Translations under genes and position numbers: made by a program
NCBI GenBank assembly: GCA_002430835.1
Contig: DJDA01000127.1
Location: 1 to 13,477 of the forward strand
Reading direction: 5' to 3'
Origin: Brevundimonas sp. UBA5936
Lineage (GTDB): Bacteria; Pseudomonadota; Alphaproteobacteria; Caulobacterales; Caulobacteraceae
DNA: 13,477 bases
Notes under the pieces: model-generated
The model's input: the letters and a program-made list of their open reading frames with translations, nothing else
What the model was told of the DNA's origin: nothing
Databases searched by the model: none
Shown: positions 1 to 5,979 of the stretch, piece by piece
Position numbering within the stretch: position 1 is the first letter of the stretch
Layout: every line of letters begins with the position of its first letter

Positions 1-723
1 TCCGGCTGGGCGGCGGCGGCGCTGGGCTTCACGCTGGAGAACATCGCCCTGATCATCACCGGCGCCCTGGTCGGGTCGTCGGGCGCGATCCTCAGCTACA
101 TCATGTGTAAGGGGATGAACCGCAGCTTCGTCAGCGTCATCCTGGGCGGCTTCGGCGCCGAGGCGGGCGCGGCGGCGGGCGGCGGGGCGGTCGAGACGCG
201 GCCGGTCAAACAGGGCTCGGCCGAGGACGCCGCCTTCATCATGAAGAACGCCTCCAAGGTCATCATCGTGCCCGGCTACGGCATGGCGGTGGCCCAGGCC
301 CAGCACGCCCTTCGCGAAATGGCCGACACGCTGAAGGAAGAGGGCGTCGAGGTGAAATACGCCATCCACCCCGTCGCGGGCCGGATGCCGGGGCATATGA
401 ACGTCCTGCTGGCCGAGGCCAACGTGCCCTATGACGAGGTGTTCGAGCTGGAGGACATCAACAGCGAGTTCGCCTCGGCGGACGTGGCCTTCGTCATCGG
501 CGCCAACGACGTGACCAATCCGGCGGCCAAGACCGATCCGCAATCGCCCATCTACGGCATGCCGGTGCTGGACGTGGAGAAGGCGGGCACGGTCCTGTTC
601 ATCAAGCGGTCGATGGGCAGCGGCTATGCGGGGGTCGAGAACGAGCTGTTCTTCCGCGACAACACCATGATGCTGTTCGCCGACGCCAAGAAGATGGTCG
701 AAGGGATCGTGAAGGCCCTTTGA
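1..723 (+). CDS. pntB: NAD(P) transhydrogenase subunit beta, C-terminal part (5' end outside window)
   Basis: This is the last 240 residues of the membrane beta subunit of proton-translocating transhydrogenase, which couples hydride transfer between NADH and NADP+ to the proton gradient and supplies NADPH. The frame is open from base 1, so the first ATG at 103 is internal. Residues 1-60 are hydrophobic membrane segments (ending near SYIMCKGMNRSF). From about residue 80 comes the NADP(H)-binding domain III, with the family's hallmarks: VPGYGMAVAQA, the VAGRMPGHMNVLLAEA stretch, GANDVTNPAA and KRSMGSGYAG. The stop is TGA at 721. The C-terminus is of normal length (ends DAKKMVEGIVKAL). The alpha subunit genes would be expected just to the left. 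Identification is from conserved motifs and is very secure. Confidence 0.97.
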   Translation, partial: SGWAAAALGFTLENIALIITGALVGSSGAILSYIMCKGMNRSFVSVILGGFGAEAGAAAGGGAVETRPVKQGSAEDAAFIMKNASKVIIVPGYGMAVAQAQHALREMADTLKEEGVEVKYAIHPVAGRMPGHMNVLLAEANVPYDEVFELEDINSEFASADVAFVIGANDVTNPAAKTDPQSPIYGMPVLDVEKAGTVLFIKRSMGSGYAGVENELFFRDNTMMLFADAKKMVEGIVKAL

Positions 724-729
724 CGTTCG

Positions 730-750
730 TGCGCGAGAACCCTTCGCGCG
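730..750 (+). terminator. Possible weak hairpin after pntB
   Basis: GCGCGA (731-736) pairs with TCGCGC (744-749) around a 7-base spacer, and flanking G-T wobbles could lengthen the stem. It begins 8 bases after the pntB stop. There is no T-run, so it may only be a 3'-end stabiliser or chance pairing in GC-rich DNA. Confidence 0.25.
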
Positions 751-795
751 GCGGTGCGTTGGCTTGCGACGCTCAACCTGAGCTGTGGAGAGATC

Positions 796-1518
796 ATGAC
801 CGCATTCCAAGGACTGAAAACCGTCGCCGTGCTGGGCGTCCTGGCCGGACTGGCCGCTTGCGGTCAGGCGGAGAAGACGGCCGAGAAGGCTGACGCCCCC
901 GCCGAGGCGACCCAGGCGGCGGCTGAGGCCGCGCCCGCAACGGGCGGCGCGCCGACCATCGACCAGATGATGGGCGTGCAGGTGGCCTATCTGGAATCCA
1001 AGCTGGGTCCGGCCCGCACGGTTCAGGACAAGGAACGCACCTATGAGATCGGCGGCTGCACGGTCCGCGTCCGCGCCGAGAGCGACGAGGTCGTCGGCTA
1101 CGCCGTGCCGATGACGCCGGCCTGCTCGACCCAGGCGCTGGCGGCGCTGAAGGACTATAATCTGCCGCAGAAGATCGACCTGACCATGGGCGAGTTCGCC
1201 GCCGCGCGCGGCAACGCCGATTTCAAGGCCGACTGCCTGATGCTGTGCGGCAATGCGGCCGATCCCTGGCTCTATCTGGAAAGCGCCGGCCCGCGCGTCT
1301 CGCCGGGCATTCGCACCTCGGCCGTGATGGTCAGCGACGCCACGATCGACGCCTCCTTCCGCATCCGCGACGCTATCAAGGCGGCCAAGGGCGAGGACTA
1401 TGTGATCGACACGACCTTTAACTGCAGCGCGGACTTCGACCAAATGGCGGTGCGCGAGCTGAAGGCCGTCCGCATCGACGAGATCGAGGTCGGCTACGTC
1501 CCCTACGGCCGCTGCTGA
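796..1518 (+). CDS. Lipoprotein of unknown function with six mature cysteines
   Basis: I do not recognise this family. The 240-residue product begins with a lipoprotein signal: a hydrophobic stretch (residues 7-21) ending in the lipobox LAAC, with Cys22 as the lipidation site. An Ala/Glu/Lys/Pro-rich linker follows (about 23-53), as is common for tethers in the periplasm. The remaining globular part carries six cysteines (88, 110, 147, 151, 210 and the C-terminal residue 240), enough for three disulfides, which fits an exported protein. The ATG at 796 is chosen because GGAG (787-790) sits 5 bases upstream and the signal peptide starts there. An in-frame GTG at 754 would add 14 residues unlike a signal peptide. 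It is followed after 10 bases by a second lipoprotein gene, so the two probably form an operon. Confidence 0.85.
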   Translation: MTAFQGLKTVAVLGVLAGLAACGQAEKTAEKADAPAEATQAAAEAAPATGGAPTIDQMMGVQVAYLESKLGPARTVQDKERTYEIGGCTVRVRAESDEVVGYAVPMTPACSTQALAALKDYNLPQKIDLTMGEFAAARGNADFKADCLMLCGNAADPWLYLESAGPRVSPGIRTSAVMVSDATIDASFRIRDAIKAAKGEDYVIDTTFNCSADFDQMAVRELKAVRIDEIEVGYVPYGRC

Positions 1519-1528
1519 GGGCGACGCG

Positions 1529-1993
1529 ATGAAGCGCGGCGCGGTTTGGCGCATCGGGGCGGCGCTGGGGACGGCGGCCGTCGTCCTGGCGGCGTGCTCG
1601 GCGATGATCCCGGTCAACATCAGCGGCGGGCTGGAACGGCCGGTCGCGACCTTCGGCGTCGATCCCGCCAAGCCCGAGAAGGCCTGCCTGGGCGGCATCG
1701 CCGTGCATGAGCGGTCGAACGCCATGATGCGCCCGGTCTGGTCGATCGAGGCGCGCGGCCGCGACTGCCGGGGCCTGAGGCAGGTGGTCTATGGCGAGAC
1801 GCCCGAGGGGTTCGAAACGACGGTAGAGGCGGCGGCGCTGAAACCGGGCGTGCGATACGCGATCGTCGGCTACGGCCTGACCGGCGGGCCGTTGAGCCGC
1901 GTGCCCTGGCGCGGCGGGGATGAGGTGGTGTTCGAGAATGGTCAGTGGCGTCCGGCAGGCGGGCTGTCCGCTGCTGTCGGGCAGGAGCCGTAG
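1529..1993 (+). CDS. Small lipoprotein of unknown function
   Basis: The 154-residue product starts with MKRGAVWR, then a hydrophobic core and the lipobox LAAC (Cys23), so it should be an envelope lipoprotein. The mature part has two more cysteines (53 and 80) that could form one disulfide, and beta-rich sequence such as VRYAIVGYGLTGG and DEVVFENGQWRPAGG. No domain is recognised. It starts 10 bases after the preceding lipoprotein gene, with a GAGGG Shine-Dalgarno about 8 bases before the ATG, suggesting co-transcription and perhaps a shared role. Its last 52 bases overlap, tail to tail, with the gene on the opposite strand. Confidence 0.8.
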   Translation: MKRGAVWRIGAALGTAAVVLAACSAMIPVNISGGLERPVATFGVDPAKPEKACLGGIAVHERSNAMMRPVWSIEARGRDCRGLRQVVYGETPEGFETTVEAAALKPGVRYAIVGYGLTGGPLSRVPWRGGDEVVFENGQWRPAGGLSAAVGQEP

Positions 1994-2553
1994 GCCTCAC
2001 TATACGGGCGATCGAAGCAGGCGACGAAGCCGTCGAGAACCTTGAGGTTGACCGGCCATTCCAGATCGAAGCCGTACTGTGCCTTGAAACGCGCTGCCGC
2101 CTGATCAAAATCGGGCGGCTTGGGCAGGGCGGCCAGCCGCTCTCTTGCGGCGATCAGGCCTGCGCGGTCCTGGTGAAGGAAGGCGATGGTCCCAAGCGCA
2201 TAATCGGAAAAGCCACTGCGAGACATGTCAGGATTCACTCCGGCCATCATCAGCCGCGTCGCCGCCTGCGTCTGGCCCAGCCCCGCACGGAGCTGGCCCT
2301 CATGCCAGTAGTTGGTGTGGAGTTCGCTCGGCGTTAGGTCGCTCCAACGCGCCTTGCGATAGTCGGCCAGCAGGTCAGCGGCGACGGCTGCGCATTCGGG
2401 CTTTTCAGCCAAGGGGCGCCAGCCGCCCTGAATATCCTGGTCAAAGGCGGCGGGCGGCAGCGCGAGAAGCGCCGCCCGATCGTGAGAGCAGGTCTCGCTG
2501 ACTGAAGAAGGCGCGGACTGTGCGATAGCCAGCGACATGAGAACGATCAGCAT
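1942..2553 (-). CDS. Exported protein of unknown function, possibly TPR-like
   Basis: The product is 203 residues with a short N-terminal signal peptide (MLIVLMSLAIAQSA), so it is probably periplasmic. The body is mostly helical, with pairs of helices around residues 75-105 (YWHEGQLRAGLGQTQAATRL) and 116-143 (SDYALGTIAFLHQDRAGL and onward) that resemble tetratricopeptide-type hairpins. I cannot assign a domain. Four cysteines (22, 54, 179, 191) could form two disulfides. The start at 2553 is favoured by AGGGGG about 6 bases upstream; the next in-frame ATG is at 2538. The frame stays open a long way upstream, but that extension is antisense to the cupin gene and has no signal peptide. It converges on and overlaps the lipoprotein gene to its left. 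Confidence 0.78.
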   Translation of the reverse strand: MLIVLMSLAIAQSAPSSVSETCSHDRAALLALPPAAFDQDIQGGWRPLAEKPECAAVAADLLADYRKARWSDLTPSELHTNYWHEGQLRAGLGQTQAATRLMMAGVNPDMSRSGFSDYALGTIAFLHQDRAGLIAARERLAALPKPPDFDQAAARFKAQYGFDLEWPVNLKVLDGFVACFDRPYSEAYGSCPTAADSPPAGRH

Positions 2554-2637
2554 TGAGAGCCCCCTGAACGTCTGGTCATGAGAACGATGTTCTGTGTTTG
2601 AAATGTGGCTGTATTGCAGGGGGCATTGGCCTGACAG

Positions 2638-2663
2638 GCGAAGCGCGCCATCAAGCGCTTCGC
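2638..2663. repeat. 9-bp perfect inverted repeat in a divergent intergenic region
   Basis: GCGAAGCGC (2638-2646) and GCGCTTCGC (2655-2663) are perfect inverted copies separated by 8 bases. They lie in the 156-base divergent region between the exported-protein gene (start 2553) and the cupin gene (start near 2710). It could be an operator or a structured 5' leader. No partner regulator is adjacent. Confidence 0.5.
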
Positions 2664-2709
2664 GTTCGTGTCGAACCTCCGTGGCTGGCGAGGGGAAGTG
2701 GATTTCACT

Positions 2710-3069
2710 GTGGATGAGGTCGTCGAGAACCTGGGGCTGCGGCCGCTGGTCGAGGGCGGCTGGGGGCGGCCCATGGCGGGGGCGGACGCCGCCGCGCGCG
2801 GTGAGGCGGTCGGCGCCTATCGCCTGCTGACGCCCGAGGCGTCGGACGACTGGCGCGCCACCGAAGCCGAGGAGCTGTGGACCGCCTATATGGGCGCGGC
2901 GCTTCAGGTCGAGCTGGCCACGGAGACGGGCGTGCGGCGCGAGACCCTGGCGGCCGGATCGGGTCAGTGGGTCACGGTTCCCGCGGGCGGCTGGCTGAGA
3001 ACGCGCGCGCTCGGCGGATGGTGTCTGGCGGGGCGGATCGGACAGGCGCAAGGTGGCGGCCTGTCCTGA
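2710..3069 (+). CDS. Cupin-superfamily DUF985-like protein, divergent
   Basis: The 119-residue product resembles the small cupin family once called DUF985. It has the N-terminal NLGLRPLVEGGWGRP (family type: LGL.PHPEGG), the AYRLL strand, EELWTAYMG (family type: DELWHFYAG) and the PAGGWLRTRALGGWCLAG strands. It is odd in two ways. The usual S.WHR step is DDWRA, so the histidine normally found there is missing. The C-terminus ends GRIGQAQGGGLS instead of the family's VAPGF-type ending. The activity of such family members is poorly known and I infer none. The start is uncertain. GTG at 2710 has AGGGGAA about a dozen bases upstream and matches the family N-terminus. GTG at 2698 overlaps that site, and GTG at 2668 lacks one. 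The next gene follows after 14 bases, so they are probably an operon. Confidence 0.72.
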   Translation: MDEVVENLGLRPLVEGGWGRPMAGADAAARGEAVGAYRLLTPEASDDWRATEAEELWTAYMGAALQVELATETGVRRETLAAGSGQWVTVPAGGWLRTRALGGWCLAGRIGQAQGGGLS

Positions 3070-3083
3070 GCGGGAGGCCGGGA

Positions 3084-3497
3084 ATGAGCGAACCGAAGAC
3101 CAAGCCCACCGACGCCTCGGTTGAGGATTTTCTGGCGGCGGTCGAACCGGCGCGGCGACGCGAGGAGGGGCGGACGCTCTGCGCCCTGATGCAGGCGGTT
3201 TCGGGCGAGGCGCCGGTGATGTGGGGGCCGTCCATCGTCGGCTTCGGCCGCTACGCCAACGTCACCGCCGACGGCAAGAGCGCCGACTGGCCGCGCATGG
3301 GCTTCTCGCCGCGCAAGGCGGCGCTGACCCTCTATCTCGCCTCGACGCCGCAGACGGAGGCGATGCTGGCGCGGCTGGGTCCGCACACGACCAGTGTGGC
3401 CTGCCTCTACATCAAGCGGCTGGATCAGGCGGACATGGGCGTGCTGCGCGCGCTCTGCGTCGCCAGTTGGGACGAGATGAAACGCCGCTATCCGTGA
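3084..3497 (+). CDS. DUF1801 domain-containing protein
   Basis: The 137-residue cytoplasmic protein matches the DUF1801 (YdhG-like) domain over nearly its whole length. It has MWGPSIVGFGRY at 46-57, MGFSPRKAALTLYL at 72-85, a LGPHTT segment at 98-103, and CLYIKRLDQADMGVL at 107-121. These are the most conserved blocks of the family. The biochemical role of DUF1801 is not established and the fold is small alpha/beta, so I infer no function. The ATG at 3084 is chosen for GGGAGG (3072-3077), 6 bases upstream. The open frame before it is antisense-like filler overlapping the cupin gene. It is likely co-transcribed with the cupin gene, which ends 14 bases before. Confidence 0.9.
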   Translation: MSEPKTKPTDASVEDFLAAVEPARRREEGRTLCALMQAVSGEAPVMWGPSIVGFGRYANVTADGKSADWPRMGFSPRKAALTLYLASTPQTEAMLARLGPHTTSVACLYIKRLDQADMGVLRALCVASWDEMKRRYP

Positions 3498-3536
3498 TTG
3501 GCTTGCCGACGGCGGCGAACCGATTATAGCGGATTC

Positions 3537-5003
3537 ATGCGCACCTTTCTGATCGCCGCCTCCGCCCTGCTGTCCGCCTGCGCCCTGGCGCCGCTGGCCG
3601 CCGCCGAAACGCCGGTCCAGCCGGTCGACCTGCTGCTGACCTCGGCCACGGTGGTTGATGTCGAGAAGGGGACGACGACGCCGGATCAGCTGGTCGCCGT
3701 GCGCGGCGGCGACATCGTGGCCGTGGGGCCTGAGGGCGAGGCGGGCCGCTATCGGGCCGCGCGGACCCAGGATCTGGGCGACCGCTACGTCATGCCGGGC
3801 CTGTGGGACATGCACGTTCACTTCGGCGGCGGCGAGACCCTGATCGAGGAGAACGCCGAGCTGATGCCGCTGTTCGTGGTCAACGGCGTGGTGGCGGTGC
3901 GCGACGCGGCGGGCGACCTGGCGCAGCAGGTGCTGGACTGGCGCGATACGCCGCCGACCGCCGATGCGCCGCGCATCTTCACCTCCGGCCCCAAGATCGA
4001 GGGCATCGCCCCCGTCTGGAAGGGTGTGATCGAGACCGGCAGCGAGGCGGACGTGGACGCCGCCCTGGACCGGCTTCAGGCCCTGCGCGTCGACTTCGTC
4101 AAGATCACCGACAACACCCTGACGCCCGAGCTCTTCCTCTACGCCGTGCGCGAGGCGAAGAAGCGGGGCATGAAGACCTCGGCCCACATTCCGGCCAGCA
4201 TCACCGTGCTGACGGCGGCCGAGGCGGGCCTGTCGTCGATCGAACACCTCGACTACGCCATGAAGGCGGGATCGCGCGATGAAGCCGCCATCGCGGCCGA
4301 CTATTTGGCGGGCAAATACACTTACGCCCAGACCATGCGCCGCTACGCCGACACCTTCGACGTTGAGACGGCGCGCCGGGTCTATGCGCGGCTGGCGGAG
4401 CTGGGCACGGCCGTGTCGCCGACCCTCTACGGCTCGACCACCCTGGCCAATCTGGACAAGGACGACCATTCGCACGACGACGGCCTGGCCTATGTCGGGC
4501 CGGGCATCCGGGCGACCTATGACTGGCGCGTCCAGCGCGCCGCCCAGGCTACGCCGCAGCAGGTCGAGGACCGCCACTTCGTCAAGGACGTCACCGCACG
4601 CACCCTGCCCATGCTGCGCGACGCGGGCGTGACCATTCTGACCGGGACGGACGCGGGCTTCCTCAACTCGTTCAACTATCCGGGCTTTTCGCTGCACGAC
4701 GAGCTGGAGCTCTATGTGTCGCTGGGTCTGACGCCGCGCGAAGCCCTGGCGGGCTCGGTCGTGGACGGACCGCGCTTCCTGAACCAGGGCGAGCGTTACG
4801 GCGCGGTGGCGGCGGGCAAGTCGGCCGATCTGCTGGTGCTGGAAGCTGACCCGCTGGCTGACGTCAGCGCCACGCGCGACGCCGAGGCCGTGGTGCTGCG
4901 CGGCCGCCTGATCGACGCGGCTGAGCTGGAGCGGATGCGCGCCGAGATCCGCGCGCGGGTCGCGGCGCGCAACGCCAGCTTTACGCCTTCGCCAGCGTCC
5001 TGA
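3537..5003 (+). CDS. Exported metal-dependent amidohydrolase (imidazolonepropionase/prolidase-like)
   Basis: The 488-residue product belongs to the amidohydrolase superfamily, in the subgroup of secreted Xaa-Pro-dipeptidase and imidazolonepropionase-like enzymes. The metal-site residues are all visible: HxH at H93/H95 (WDMHVHFGG), the bridging lysine K189 in VDFVKI, H217 in TSAHIPA, H237 in SIEHLDYA and the catalytic D372 in LTGTDAGF. The flanking beta-sandwich is present at both ends (VDLLLTSATVVDVEKG and AAGKSADLLVLEADPL). The N-terminus is a signal peptide ending around LAAAETP, but LSAC (12-15) also fits a lipobox, so it may be a lipoprotein. The true substrate cannot be read; an N-acyl or dipeptide amide is plausible. 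ATG 3537 begins the signal peptide, with only a weak GCGGA before it. The gene overlaps the opposing HdeD gene by 23 bases at its 3' end. Confidence 0.9.
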   Translation: MRTFLIAASALLSACALAPLAAAETPVQPVDLLLTSATVVDVEKGTTTPDQLVAVRGGDIVAVGPEGEAGRYRAARTQDLGDRYVMPGLWDMHVHFGGGETLIEENAELMPLFVVNGVVAVRDAAGDLAQQVLDWRDTPPTADAPRIFTSGPKIEGIAPVWKGVIETGSEADVDAALDRLQALRVDFVKITDNTLTPELFLYAVREAKKRGMKTSAHIPASITVLTAAEAGLSSIEHLDYAMKAGSRDEAAIAADYLAGKYTYAQTMRRYADTFDVETARRVYARLAELGTAVSPTLYGSTTLANLDKDDHSHDDGLAYVGPGIRATYDWRVQRAAQATPQQVEDRHFVKDVTARTLPMLRDAGVTILTGTDAGFLNSFNYPGFSLHDELELYVSLGLTPREALAGSVVDGPRFLNQGERYGAVAAGKSADLLVLEADPLADVSATRDAEAVVLRGRLIDAAELERMRAEIRARVAARNASFTPSPAS

Positions 5004-5556
5004 CCTTGAAGGCGACCCAGATCAGCAGCAGGCCGAACAGTACGGCCCAGGTCGCGATCAACCACAGCAGGCCGATGGCCCCGGCGCCGGGCATGAAGAC
5101 CAGGATCAGGCCGAAGATCACCGACAGGGCGCCGGCGGCGCCCAGCGTCCACTCATTGGCGATCTCGTTACGCAGGCGGATGGCGCCGATGATCTCGAGC
5201 ACGCCGCGCAGGATCGACCAGAAGCCGATCAGATAGACCAGGACCAGGGCCGTCAGACCCGGCCAGGCGAAGACGATGACGGCGGTCAGAATGCTGACCA
5301 CGCCGCCCAGGGCCAGCCACCAGCGGGGGACCATGCCGCCGCCGCGGATCGCCGCGATCAAGGCCAGAATCCCGTCTGCCAGGGCGTAGATCCCATAGAC
5401 CATGATCAGGGTCAGCAGGCTGATCTGCGGCCAGACGAAGGTCAGCACGCCGAAGGCCACGGCGGCGATCCCGCGCAACAACAACAGCCACCACGACCGA
5501 TGCAGGGCGGATTTGACGAAGCCTTCCAGTGAAGGCGCGGCGTTGGACGACGTCAT
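4981..5556 (-). CDS. HdeD/DUF308-family membrane protein
   Basis: This is a 191-residue integral membrane protein with six predicted spans (about 22-42, 46-70, 79-98, 102-125, 138-155 and 160-183). They form the three repeated units typical of HdeD/DUF308 proteins, with repeated features such as FGVLTFVWP, VIVFAWPG and GLILVFMPG. E. coli HdeD is linked to acid resistance at high cell density. That role is known for the family only and is not shown here. The ATG at 5556 is chosen for GGGGAG about 8 bases upstream; the 13-residue extension to 5595 has no such site. A GGAAC-N17-CGTT element upstream points to control by the alphaproteobacterial general stress sigma factor EcfG. It converges on the amidohydrolase gene with a 23-base overlap. 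Confidence 0.92.
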   Translation of the reverse strand: MTSSNAAPSLEGFVKSALHRSWWLLLLRGIAAVAFGVLTFVWPQISLLTLIMVYGIYALADGILALIAAIRGGGMVPRWWLALGGVVSILTAVIVFAWPGLTALVLVYLIGFWSILRGVLEIIGAIRLRNEIANEWTLGAAGALSVIFGLILVFMPGAGAIGLLWLIATWAVLFGLLLIWVAFKVRTLAKA

Positions 5557-5603
5557 GAGTTCAGCTCCCCTTGGGCGTGGCGGCGATACGGCCACGCTGG
5601 GCC

Positions 5604-5629
5604 AACGCGGGCGCGTGGGGGAGGGTTCC
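5604..5629 (-). promoter_or_regulatory. EcfG-type general stress promoter for the HdeD gene
   Basis: On the minus strand GGAAC (5629-5625) is followed by exactly 17 bases and then CGTT (5607-5604). This matches the alphaproteobacterial EcfG/SigT consensus GGAAC-N16/17-CGTT with no mismatch. Transcription would start near 5597, giving a leader of about 40 bases before the HdeD start at 5556. The element lies after the stop of the upstream 79-residue gene, so it would drive HdeD alone. The match is seen in the sequence; the regulation is inferred. Confidence 0.7.
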
Positions 5630-5646
5630 TCAACCTGCTTTCCCGC

Positions 5647-5886
5647 TCAGGCCGCCGCGCGCCAGTCGGAGCGGGCGTTGAACGGCGGGGTGTGGAACTC
5701 GTCCCACAGGGCGTCTTCGTTGGTGTAGCGGCTGGTCGAGGCGCTGATGACGTCCACGACCTGTTCCTCCTGACGGTCCCAGATGACGGCCAGATCGCTC
5801 TCGGTTTCGCACGGCACGATCATGTAGCGGTCGGCGAAGGTCTTGCGGGCGGGCTTTTGAACCGTCGGGGTGCGGGCGAAGGCCAT
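5647..5886 (-). CDS. Small protein of unknown function (79 residues)
   Basis: The family is not recognised. The product begins MAFARTPTVQKPARKTF (basic), then an acidic middle (VPCETESDLAVIWDRQEEQ) and a C-terminal part rich in aromatic and charged residues (DALWDEFHTPPFNARSDW), ending AAA. There is no signal peptide or membrane span, so it is probably cytoplasmic. ATG 5886 is supported by AGGAGA about 8 bases upstream. The frame remains open far upstream, but that stretch is antisense to the WYL-regulator gene and not credible. It is divergent from the WYL regulator, with 93 bases between the starts, so the regulator may control it. It lies 90 bases upstream of the HdeD gene on the same strand. 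Confidence 0.75.
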   Translation of the reverse strand: MAFARTPTVQKPARKTFADRYMIVPCETESDLAVIWDRQEEQVVDVISASTSRYTNEDALWDEFHTPPFNARSDWRAAA

Positions 5887-5968
5887 GTCGTGATCTCCTG
5901 AAGCGATTGCCTCTTGCTGATGATGAGAGGATGCGACAGCATTGCGCCAGTTTCGGACGTATCTCTGT

Positions 5969-5975
5969 GGAGAAG
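5969..5975 (+). promoter_or_regulatory. Ribosome binding site deciding a TTG start
   Basis: GGAGAAG lies 4 bases before TTG 5980. No purine-rich site precedes the alternative starts TTG 5914, ATG 5920 or ATG 5923. This supports the TTG as the true start of the WYL regulator. Confidence 0.65.
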
Positions 5976-5979
5976 TCAT

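Noticed and set aside
2581..2593. AGAAC-GAT-GTTCT as a LexA box
   Set aside because: Alphaproteobacterial LexA sites are GTTC-N7-GTTC; the spacing and orientation here do not fit, and neither neighbour is a DNA-repair gene.
2964..4697. 577-codon open frame on the minus strand opposite the amidohydrolase gene
   Set aside because: Antisense shadow of a well-supported gene. Composition is Arg/Gly/His-rich, with no recognisable domain and no ribosome binding site; such frames are common in high-GC DNA.
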